The notes under the pieces were generated by a model. That model had not been told where the DNA came from, did no database searches, and was given only the letters and a program-made list of their open reading frames with translations. Below, piece after piece: positions 40,501 through 52,500 of a DNA stretch of 64,000 nucleotides (position 1 is the stretch's first letter; every line of letters begins with the position of its first letter). This DNA comes from Agelas oroides (lineage: Eukaryota; Porifera; Demospongiae; Agelasida; Agelasidae), in NCBI GenBank assembly GCA_949130485.1, contig OX422194.1:6274699-6338698 (forward strand). Reading direction: 5' to 3'. The position numbers were made by a program, and so were the translations under genes.

Positions 40501-43500
40501 ATAAATGTATACATATATGAAGTCACATAATTCTAAATATCCCGTAACCTTAAAGTCAGGAATGTACGTAATAGTAGTCACTCCTAATTTAATTGTGCAA
40601 TTGTATCATCTAAATGACTGTACAACTTGATGTGCCTGTGGCCGTAAAGATGGTTATAACCAAGAAAGCACCAGGGTACAGACTCAGCATCACAGAACAC
40701 TGTTCGTACAAGTGGGGAAGGGCATCTTTTGGCTGCCTTCGTAAGATTCTTACACCTGTGATATACTATACTGTAGAGACTCTGCACAGATGCAATTCTT
40801 TGAGTCAAGGCAGTATGACTGAGATACGGAAGATTCCAAATGCGACGGAGAAACTTGTTTACTGCAGTCTCAATGGAGTGGAGTTCAGGGCAAGTCATCC
40901 TCCAGAGTGCAGCGCCATAAAAAGACATACAGAATGATCTGAAGAAAGAAGACTTTACAGCTGGAGAGCACATACCAAAGTTCAAATGCAAACAATTAGC
41001 ACATCGAATGAATTCTTTCATTTTCATCTCAATGTCTATCGAGTCTGATAGGTCACATGACAACATGTGACCGAGATGACAAACTGAGTCAGAGAAGTTC
41101 AGTTTCTGCCCACAGAATTCGATGCAATCATCAACCACAATGGATCTGTGACGACGAAAACAAATTAATTGGGTCTTTCCTGCATTGAACATCAGATTTC
41201 TCTCCATGGCAAAATCAGAACAGACTTTCAACATTCTTCTGAGTGCATGTGCGGATGGAGCTAGTAGAGCAAGGTCGTCCGCATAACAGAGGCAGCCGGC
41301 AAACATGCCTTTCCAGTGACATCCCACTCTGATATTAGCCAACCGTTGCAGACGTTCATCAATATATACAGTAAACAGGATTGGAGATAGTATGCCTCCT
41401 TGCCGCACACCATTTGCCACTGAAAAGGTGGAAGATAGTGTGCCCTTCCATCGAATTTGAAGGCATTGGTGGGAGTACCACTGGATCAGAAAGCGTAGGA
41501 CTGGATATGGAAGTTCTCATAACAACAGCAGGTCAAATAAATATCCATGGTCAACCATATCAAAAGCTTTACTCATGTCCAGCAGTGCACATCTAACCTT
41601 TGACCCCCGTTGCACATAATGTGAACTGACAATTTTCAGCAGTCCAGTGCTCAGATCTGTTGAGCATCCTTTCTTGAAACCAAATTGTAATCTCGAGGTA
41701 TTGAAGAATTTGGGGAATAGCTGTAAGATGCACAATTCTAGCAGCTTGCCAAGACATGATGCGAGAGCAATACCACGGTAATTACATGACTTGGCAGGAT
41801 CTTTGGCACCTTTAGGTATTGGCTGAATTATAGAGTCCCGGAGACAAACAGCTGCATGTCCATGCCGAAGTAAAGAAGTAAAAAGTTCAGCCAACTTAGA
41901 AGCCAAAATGGGTAGTGAGTACAGAACGTGGTCCGACATTAGAGATTTGCCATCAGACTTTCCTGGTTTCAACTGATTTATAGCTCCTAAAACAGTATCA
42001 ATATCGACGGAAAGAGAAGCAAGATCTTGAGTCGTACAACAGAAGAATTCACTTCCTCCGAAAATTTAGTTCTATATGAAGCCGTCACAGGAGGTAGCCT
42101 CGTTCCGAGGCTCTCCCCGCTAAAGAGACAGAGAACCTGGTACATTTTATCACGTGCGTGATGTTAAGGGTAGACAATAGGTAGACAGGACTTAATTTAG
42201 TCTCGTGCCCCGCCCACACATGCCTCCCGGCGAGAAACGGTCTGGTGAACGAAGTCGAATTTCTTGGGCTTATTACCCAAAAGTGGTAATGACCAATGAG
42301 ATTGCGAGATTGGTAATTATTATGTAGCACTTCCCTTACAACAGTAAAATTTGTTGATCTCCGTTCAAGTATCCGTAACTTTTTTGAGCGGGTTGGCCGC
42401 AAAATGTTTTGATCGTTGTTAGGTTACATTGTCGCAAAAGCGTGCGCTAGCCCAAGAAATTCGACTTGGTTCACCAGATCGTTTCTCCTCGTGAGAGGGT
42501 GGGGTCTGGAGATGAGACTAGACTTAATTGCACATGGGCATGCACGGGATCCCGCCCACGTAGTTTGGAGCTTGTGATAGAGGCAAGTTCACGCATAGCT
42601 ATGATTATAATGATAGCATAAAAACCGCTGGCTACAGCAGCCGTAAATCGCAAGGTAGACTGGTGTAGTAGATTCTAAGAGTGTCGTACACAGCACCAGA
42701 TGGGCTGAATGGCCAGAAATTTCGTGTTGTAAGCCGTTGTTGTTGTTGTTCGAGTTGTCGCCACTGACTCAAGAAATTGACTAGTTGTACGTGGACAACT
42801 ATATAATTATCACCGACTGCAAAGATGAAGGTAACACACTAAAGCCATATTTACCCGAAAAGAAGACTGTAGTAGTCTTGAAAACACTGGTGCTTGAACG
42901 TGAGTGGGCACCCAGCTTAGTCCACCCCCGCATAATTAAGTCATGTCTACCCTTGACGTCACACACATGATAAAATGTACCAGGCTCCCCCTCCTTAGCA
43001 GGGAGAGCCTGGGAACGAGGCTACACAGGAGGTACATTGGGCTCCCATTTATTTAACTGCATGTACTTCTTTCTGCTAGAGCGTTGTATTGCAGAACAAT
43101 ACAAAGCTGGTCTTGGACCTAACAGGTGCTCGGCCAAAGACTAGACAAAAGTATGCGTTGAAATGAGTTAGTCTCAGAATGTCAACTCCCAGAATGTCAA
43201 CTCCCAGAATGTCAACTCCCGGAGTGTCAATTCCCAAAATGTCAACTTCTCAAAATGTCAACTTCCCAAAATGTCAACTCCCAAAATGTCAACTTTCTAA
43301 TTTTTTTTAAGGATTTTATCAGTAGCTATATAATTACATGTATTGCTATTATTTTTATCTGAAGTCCAATTAGATGTCCAATAGCATCAAGGGTATTCGC
43401 TTATTGAAACTTGTCCTGCTGACATTCTGTCTTTGATCCACTGAACCCTCTGCTCCAGTTGCCTGTACTTTTCTTTAGGGGCATGGTTATGTTCCCCTCT

Positions 43501-46500
43501 TAACAGCCTGGCTACACATGTCTGGAGACAGCATCGCCAAAACGAGTTAGTTGACATTCCGGGAGTTGACATTCTGGGAGTTGACATTCTGAAACTAACT
43601 CCCTTGTAATACTTCTGGAAACATGCACATCCCTTCTCTATGTTTTGCATTATACTATATACCTGACTTTGGCTGTTGCTGTCCGAAATTCATCTAAACA
43701 CGTGCTCAGTTGAGCTTCCGGGGGGCGTACTTGCTATGAATAATCTTATTATAGCAAAATGGCGTATAGCACTAAGCATTAACATTGGAGTGCTTGAGAA
43801 TCACTGAAGAATGGTTCGAGTTCTACGATAACGATAAGTATTGAGTACAATACCCAATGATTTATGTTGTTTTTTCGCGTTTGAATCGTTGTAATAGCTT
43901 CAGCCATTATCGTGCTAGCCTGAAGAAAGAAAGAAGAAGTCAGAAGATAGACGATTTGCCCATTTTAGCGACTTGCCGGTCTGGTACTTTAGCAATGCTT
44001 TCAAGCAGAGTTAACGGTTCTGTTGCCCATGGAAGCACTCGATAATGCCTGATATGGCTCGTGGAGGCTGTTGACTAATCTAACGTACACATTTCGAGCG
44101 TGTCATTTTGTGCACTTTTAATGTGGCCGCCATTTTTTTCGGGGTCATCCTACATATGGCATACTACCGTACGCCATGATAATGAAGTTGCTTTTTGCAC
44201 TTTCCCACTGATGAGTATGTTGCTGATAATTGGAGCATGAACAAGCCCCACACTGATATATGATATATCATGCATCCAGTACTGCACAGGTGCACTCACT
44301 GTGTAAGGACAAAATCATGATTCAACAACATGTGGTTAAAAAAAGTCTACAAATACACACCTGGGCAAAGTCTGGGGAGCATGGAGAAGCTGAAGAGGGG
44401 CATGGCAGTAATCATAGTGTAAATCAACATTTCAGAAAGGTGGTGCACTTCAACAGTTTAAATTTAACGGTAGCCAACTCCTGAAAAGAAATAAAGCCAC
44501 TGGATCATTGCCTTGAAACTCGTAATTTGCGCAAGTTTTCTCCTAGGAGAAAAGATATCTTTTGCAAGTTAAGAAGTGAAATCACACCTCATGTTCCTAG
44601 TATAGGTACTCTATGTCCAACATGCTGGATAGTGCATGCAGCCTCACTTGAAAGTATTAACCAACTTTGTTCACTATCTGGGAAGAAGGAAAAGATGCAA
44701 CAAAACAACCTGACATAACTGGATTTTGTGGTTATCACAGTGCTGGAGCAATCTCTCAGCAAACATCAAACAAAACAAGAAATCATACTCTTCACCACCT
44801 CATTTTCCTGGCTTTCACGTCAGGTTGTTTTGAGTATTTATGTGCAGTAGAAATGTGTAAGTTCGAACGATATCGTGCAATATCTCGAGAACTACTTACC
44901 GCATAAACTTGGGGTGGAATTTGCTTGAGTTGTGGGAGAATATGGTAGCACACACTGCAAAAGAGCGGAGAGACAACTCTCAACCATGGGTACTATACAT
45001 GAGGATAAGAACAAGCCATTGTCTTACTAATGCAGTGAACCATAGAAACGCTGAAACTGTTTTCTCAGTGTATGCATTAACACATGGTCAGGTATCTGGG
45101 TATGGTCGATAGGCGTGCCCATGATGCTAGCTCAAAATGCAGGATTTTAAGTGCTTGGGGAGTAACAAAACGAAACACAATAAAGTTTTAAACGTTATGC
45201 ACAGTTTGAAGGTGTTTAGCGCTAAAAGAACAACCTGGATCTGGAGAACTGGCATTTTTTGTGCCGACAGACAGACAGACAGACCACAACGACGACAATG
45301 ACAGATGGACACAACCAATCACTTTATCCCTTGTGCATGCACGCTGGGTAGTGATGAGTTAACTAATATTAACATTCATGCATCCGATGATGGATTACGC
45401 TTGGCGGATGTGTGGGCCGGAATGTTGCAATTCTCCACCCCAGATACAAAAGCCTATGTGTAGGATAATATCAAATTAGATGTGCCTGGGGTGTCTGTGG
45501 AGCGGAAGCCCACAACGGCCCACACATGATCAACATTCATGAGGTTTAAGACCAACATGAATGGATAAAAGAATTGAAGGTGCTAGAGCTGTCTGAGCCA
45601 TGCTATTGTGATGCTACGGTAGTATGAATATTACAAAGAGGTGGGTGGGAGTGGGAGAAAATTTTCAGCAGAGAAGCTAGCGACCCAACTGCTGGTAGAA
45701 GGTTGCTGTGGTGCAGAACGCACGTTCAATTATTACTTCTTGGACAAACATCGAGAAACACTTGCTAACTGATCACGAGGAATACGGATGTATCTCAGGT
45801 ATGCAGTGCTCTCCCACCAGCCAAGAGTTTGAATTAGTGAGTTTTCCAGGCCACATGCTGCTGCAGTTGTTGCGGCACCGATCCTAAAACTGTGCCCTGA
45901 ATAGTGGGCCGGATTTATGCCAGATTGCTGCAGAGCTGTTCTCACATGCTCCACGAAACGCTGACGTGTGAGGTAGCAACCGTCTTTGAAACGGAACAGA
46001 GGACTGGAACTTTGCTGGCCTTGGGCAACCAGGTATGCAAGGAGTGCTGCAATTGATATCATTGTAGGTTCTACCAAGGAATATGGAAACCCCCTTTCTA
46101 AATGGGTCAGTCTTTGAGGCCTTTATTGACACTCTGACAAGAGTGGGGTTGGTTGGGTTGTCTATAGCCATGTCGTCCATTGCCAAGTTGACTGAGGGGT
46201 CAAAGCCGCTGTCAGACTGAACTGTCATCTCTCCTGCTCTTAAAAAGCCATAAAAACCAAGACAGCATGCGGCCCACAGCATTACATAGTCTGGATCAGC
46301 AGCCTTTCTATCCCGTGTGCTTTTTATCTTGCGTAAGATCAATGGAGTAATTGGGAGGCGAGGACGTGACTTTGCTCCCAGAGCAGCTTGGTAGCGTTTA
46401 ACACCTTTTAGGACCAGCTCCAATTTAACCAGTGATTGCTGGTTAAAAGGGTCAAAACAATTTTTCTCTATTTGTAAGTGGCGGACCGCTGAGAGGTAGC

Positions 46501-49500
46501 TTTTTATTGTGTGGTGTTTTAAGCCTTGCAGAGCTAAATATGCAGCAAAGATGCAGAGAGTCGATTCAGCAGCAAGAAAACATGTCAGGTTAGCCTCCTG
46601 GCGAAAGGTAACAAATCTGTCCTTCCCAGAGTTATAAGACCACTGCATACGTAGATTGAGCTAGGCCTTGGGAGAAAAATAATTGAACAAGCTGACCTAG
46701 TTCGTTGATGTCCAGTCTGGTCTTGTGTATACCAGAACCTCCAACAGTTGGGGAGGGATCATGGTGGGTAGAGGCTCTGCTTCTGGGACCTTTGCAAGAA
46801 AGAGAGGTAGACAATTATGGGATAGAGCATCTGCTGCGACATTAAGACTGCCAGGAATGTGGCGTGCAAATATATCGAAATCAAAATGTGCTGCAATGAA
46901 GAACAAGCATCTTAGCAAGTGCATTGCTGTTTCGTGTTTACAGTAGCCGGCATTAATAAGAGCAACTACAGCCGCATTGTCACAGTGGCAGAGCACAGTA
47001 CAGCCTCCCCATGCCTTGCCCCAGGTTGCTGCTGCAATGACAGTCGGTAGAAGCTCCTTTGCAAGTATGTTCACTGTTTCCCAAGACGTGTGCCAGGAGC
47101 ATTGGAACCATTTTTGCTGCCAGAACGCACCACAGCCCCAACTCCCCGATGCATCACTAGTTATGGTAATATCTGGAACGTCTCTTTTTGCTGCCCATAG
47201 GAGGCTTACACCATTCCATGCCTCCAGGAATGTGCACCACTATGTGAGATCGAAATTCTCTGCCCAAGTGAATATGGTGGTATGGTTCTTTCCAATGGTA
47301 GAGGTCTGTATGACACAGTGCAGAAAGGTGCAACCTGGTGTAACCACTGAAGAAGCATGCTGGAGGTCCCCAATTAGAGACAACAACTCTCGTTTAGTGC
47401 AGCTTTTCCGCCTTGCCAAGTGTGAATTGAGTAAACATGAAGTTTCTCTGCTGGCAGTCTAGCTTCCGGTGTCAAGCTCAATCCCCAGAAACACAAGGCA
47501 TGTAGTGGGGCCTCCAATTTTAGAAGGAGCCAGTGGGACACCTAGGAGTGAGCACAGGTCCTTGCATTGACTCAAACCTTGACTGCATCCATCTGACAAG
47601 GGTGGGCCAATGATAAGAAAATCATCTAAATAGTGAATCACAAAGGGTACACCTCTTTTCTTAAGCATCCATTCAATGGAATCTGCCAGGCAATTGAAGA
47701 TATTAGGAGCAGAACGCAGGCCGAACGGAAGGGTAGTATCGATGAACAACTGCTCACACCACTTCATGCCAAGAAGAAGCCTGTCCTTAGGATGCACCGG
47801 GACAATTCGGAATGCGCTTTCTACATCAACTTTCGCTAAAAGTGCACCTTTCCCAAGGCAGGCAATTTCTGAAATGGCATCCCTCACTGAAGGGTAGGTA
47901 AGAGAGCACAAAGCAGGGTCTACTCCATCATTTACGCTGCAGCCTTCAGGAGATGAAAGGTCTAAAATCATGCGCCACTCATTTTGTGCATGCTTCTTTG
48001 GTATGACTCCGAAGCGGCTAATGTGGACCCCTGAGAGGATAGAGGGGTTAAGAGGACCCAGTATGTGGCCTAACGGGCATTCTTTGACTAGGTACTCATC
48101 AATAACTAGGGGGTTCTCTTTTGCAGACTTCATATTGGACTTGGCTGATTGACACTCCCTAGGGTAATTAAAGCCAATCCTGAAGCCTTGAGATATGCCT
48201 TGTAGCAGATATTGTACAAACCCCTTGTCAGGGTGGTTTTCTAGTTCTCGAGCCCATGTAGCAATATTGAGCGGTGTAGTAATAGATGTGAGGAAGGGTG
48301 GTAGAGATGGGGGATGCTGCTGTTTGCAGTTAGCCAGAGCAAGCAGATCTAGCCTGTACCAGTAGGCTGCAACATAATAATGGGATGGGGAGGGGGGAGG
48401 GGACAATTATTGAACTGTGTTAACAGTGAGTGGATATAACTATAAACACAACAAGAGCAGCACATATGTACAGATGAAGATGAACAATGCAGGGTGTGCT
48501 ATTTATACATGTAGTTTTTGCTAAAATTAACACATACGTACAGTATCTGAGCAGTAGCACCCCTAGCTAGCAACTAGTGGGAGCTTGGGAGCTTGATGGC
48601 TACTTGATGCACTTACTGCACTCTTTAGCCTTGTGGGGTTGGCACATAGGTGTGCATACTTGCATGATTGGAATGTGCATCCCCTCTTCCAGTTCCAATT
48701 AAGGCAGTAAATGCTGCGAGCATTGAGGGGAGCAGAGAGCAGGGCAAGAGAGTTGCAATGCTATTGCGCCAGGATACCGAAAGACAAAACATGCCGTTGC
48801 CAAATATTAAGAACTGTATACAGAAATGCGGCAGTGCTTACTGCGCTTAATTCGGTGGTGTTGCCATGAGGCAACGTTTGCTGCGCCTAAATAGGGAGGT
48901 TGAGCATACCTGCAGAAGGAAGCGAATCTTGTTGCTGGGTGGAAGCGGACTTCAGCTCTGATAGAAGTTCCTGTGTGACGGTCTGCACAATTTCTTGGAT
49001 GGCTTCCTTCGAGGTGCTCTGCCCACTGGAGAGTTCGGTTGAGTTTTGCTTTTAAGCCATAGCCCAGAATCGCAACGGACTGCTGGTAGAAGGTTCGAGA
49101 AAAAAATGTTATGAGAAAATTTCAGCAGAGAAGCTAGCGACCCAACTGCTGGTAGAAGGTTGCTGTGGTGCAGAATGCGCATTTATCTGGCCCAAGCGCA
49201 ATCCGCCATGTATGCGCTTGCAGTGCACATGCACGTTGAGCAAGGTCATGTCTGTGTCTGAAACTGTGCATGGAGGGAGTACACAACTACAGAGACACGT
49301 GGGCTTCTAGAGAGGGAGTAGACCTGTGCACACTCAATGAGTGGGCAGGCACCGTAAAACTCCTTATTGAAAATAACATCAAGCATCTTGAGTCTCGGGG
49401 ACATAAAACAAGAGAAAGACAAGTTTTGAAAGACACTAGGTGTAGGACAGCCCTCCAGGGACTCCACAACGAATATGTCCTGGTACCTGCAGATAAAGCT

Positions 49501-52500
49501 AGCAATAACATAATCATAGTCTGTAAGAAATACTACACTGAGGTGATTAGAAACGAGCTAGCTGGAAAGAGTGGGAAAGCATCTACATACGTCCACTGTA
49601 GGGATTCTGTAGACCAGATTATACAAGAACATTTAGCGTACATGCATAGCACGAAGGTTAAAGTAGCAGAAGACATGAAGAGATTGCCTGGTTTTTACTG
49701 GATGCCTAAACTACACAAAAATCCCTATGGACATCGCTTTATAGCAGCTTCTGCCTCCTGCACAACCAAACCTCTATCTAAGCTGCTTACCCACTGTCTC
49801 CAGCTGATACTCAAACATTACAAGGAATATTGCAAAGGTATAGAAAGAAGAACCGGGGTAAACTGCTTTGGGTCATTAACAACTCCACTGAAGTGACTAA
49901 TACCCTAGGATAAGGGTACTATCATCCCCATAGTCAACTCAAAACACGCATGGAAGAGTTAATTAGAAATGCATACAATACCAGAGATGCCTCCCACATG
50001 GCCTTAGGGGAAAGATTATGCTTACTGGACTTCCAGACCTGTAGCTAATACCCGTAACTTAACAGTGAACCAGTTAGTTGAGATGTTCAATTTCTTGATA
50101 GATAACATATACATCCAGATAGGATCAGCTGTCTACCAACAAACAATTGGCATCCCTATGGGTACTGATTGTGCTCCATTAGTCGCGGATCTATTTCTTT
50201 TCTCCTATGAATTTGAGTTTATGAAATCCCTAATCCAGACTGACCTCTCTGTAGCAGGCAAATTTAGTAATACTTGCAGATATATTGATGACTTGCTTAC
50301 ACTTAACAACCCTGATTTTCAAGCACGCATAGGCCAAATTTACCCCCAGAATTAGAGCTTTAAGAAAACTACAGAGAGCCATGACAGCTGTTCCTACCTG
50401 GATCTTAACATTAAGGTCCTGAACGGCAAGTTTTGCACAGACTTGTATGATAAGAGGGATACCTTCAGCTTTTCAATAGTCAATTTTCCACACATGGATA
50501 GCAACATACATGTACCCTCAAAACCTGCATACGGAGTAGTAATTTCACAGTTAGTTCGATATTTGAGGATATGTTGTAATTACCAAGATTTTGTTTACAG
50601 ATCTAAACTACTCACAACCAGATTGCTTAGACAGGGATACATGTACGTATACCAAAAGCTCTGTAGCACCTACAAGACCTTTGTGCATTGCTACCCCAGG
50701 ACTTTACAGAAGTACAGGAGGTGCCTGAAAAACACTATTACTGAATGCATTGCCTTACCTACTGTTTAACACAGCCTGAACACGCACTGTTTGCCTCACA
50801 CTGTTTGCATTGTGCCTTACTAGCCATTAATACTTCCGGTACCTCCTGCGCCTCTGTATGCGCGCGCGTGCACGCACCCGTTTACGCGCACGCACCGATA
50901 TCGATAACACGTGACGATCAATGATTACGATCGCTACGTAAGATCTTCGAACGAAAAACAGCTGCACGAAGAACAGCTGCACGAAGAGATGGTGCTTTCG
51001 AGGATCGGAGTCTCTACCGACTTTTGAATAAGGCCAGCCACCTGACTGCATTCTGTGCATGATATGGCAGTCCCCATCTCCCGGTCACCCCAGCGCAGCT
51101 GATGAGGCCTGGTATTGGCCGAAACGCGTCCTGCACAGTGGGTGACTTTGCATAACATCTAGGCCTGTTTTATAAGGGAGATGTGGTTCGTTGATTGTTC
51201 ATGTATACACACACTGGTGATTCTAGGGTGAATAAGCTGGGGAGACCCACAACCTACCTTAGGGGGGTCCAGGGGCATGCTTCCCCAGAATTTTTTGAGT
51301 GCATGAAAAGTGATCTGAGGCTAGCCTCATTCCCAGGCCTTCCCCGGCTCCAGTTTTTGATCGCTTGCAGTATGCAAAAACACTTTCAACTGAATATGCA
51401 CTACAGAGTACCATAATTGTTGATAAGTTTTGGGAGCTGGTCTACACTCATGAAAGTAAAATTATGTGTGCTGCACGTTAGTATGCAGCACACACACGCC
51501 CTATCATGAATCACTAGTAAACTCATCACCTTCACTCAACACTTAGCTATATACATGAGGAGTGCATCAATGAAAAAATTACAGATAGCATATACATAAG
51601 TTATGCAATCTCACTGGAAACAGGGGGGGCCTGTAACTTAAAAACGTGAGTGTATACACATGAGTGTAGTCAGATTATTGTAACTTTCATGTGGTACGCC
51701 TTGCCTTACACAGCCACAGCATTTGGTGTGCATCAATTTTGTATTATAAATTACACATTTTCATGTGCTACAGGTATTACAGCAACCCAGAACAATGTGC
51801 AGTATACCAACAACAGTGTTGTGACCATCACGGATATTGGAACTGATAGTGCTGCTCTGATCTGCACAACTAGTGGCACAGGCTGCTGTACATCTGGCCG
51901 TGGAGATGAGTGGTACTTTCCTAATGGAAGTGCAGTCCAACGTTCTGGAACTACATACTTCAGATCTAGGACTGTTACTAATGGACCTGGTGGAACTGTA
52001 CGTCTCAACCGTAACCCTGGGGCTACCACAACAGGAGTCTTCCGCTGTGAAATACTTGATGCCAGTGGAGACCTGCAGAGCCTTTATGTGGGGATATATA
52101 CTGCCACCACAGGTGAGTCCGGTACATTGGAGAGAAACACGTCCAGAGCCTGTAAGAATGCATAGAAGAACCACATGTCCAATCTAAATAGGAAGCACTT
52201 CACTAGTATCAGTCTCAACCATTATACTTATGCCCCCTGTGTAAGTGCCAAAATTGCTCAATTTACCATTAACAATAGGAAGGTGATGTCTCACGCGCAA
52301 CACGATCAGTTAATGCTATTCAAAAGACTATCTAGATCATTTGGAAGGTGGTCTCTGCCATTCGTGAAGGCCCTACAGAGCTACTGAGTGATACCAAAAG
52401 CCAAAAAGGGTTTACTTAGCTGCAGCCCAACTTGAACGGGATGTTGCCTTACCCGGTCACGTCATGTGTGACCAAGGTCACATGACCGCCGCGCCCAATA

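Larger units (their letters stand above)
45655..49180 (-). mobile_element. Tyrosine-recombinase retroelement (DIRS/Ngaro-like)
   Basis: The minus strand carries reverse transcriptase, then RNase H, then tyrosine recombinase, the order found in DIRS-like retroelements. Direct repeats of about 68 bp (GCAGAGAAGCTAGCGACCCA to GGTTGCTGTGGTGCAGAA) lie at 45655-45723 and 49113-49180. A partial extra copy of TGCTGGTAGAAGGTT is at 49081, consistent with split direct repeats of the Ngaro/PAT type. A possible ORF1 start (QNSTELSSGQSTSKEAIQE) is readable near 48990-49060. Frameshifts show it is no longer fully intact. Confidence 0.85.
49250..51190 (+). mobile_element. Penelope-like retroelement with hammerhead
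   Basis: Plus-strand coding pieces are in the order expected for a Penelope-like reverse transcriptase, followed 320 bases later by a hammerhead motif (51093-51136) and a tail also seen as short fragments at 2590, 28585 and 58846. No GIY-YIG endonuclease motif is seen. The 5' limit is uncertain because the DIRS-like repeat ends at 49180. Confidence 0.82.

Noticed and set aside
43800-43830. GGTTCGAGTTCTAC as a tRNA B box
   Set aside because: No matching A box or cloverleaf could be formed around it.
46725-48152. Plus-strand frames over the DIRS-like element
   Set aside because: They are shadows of the minus-strand reverse transcriptase and RNase H, which carry the conserved motifs.
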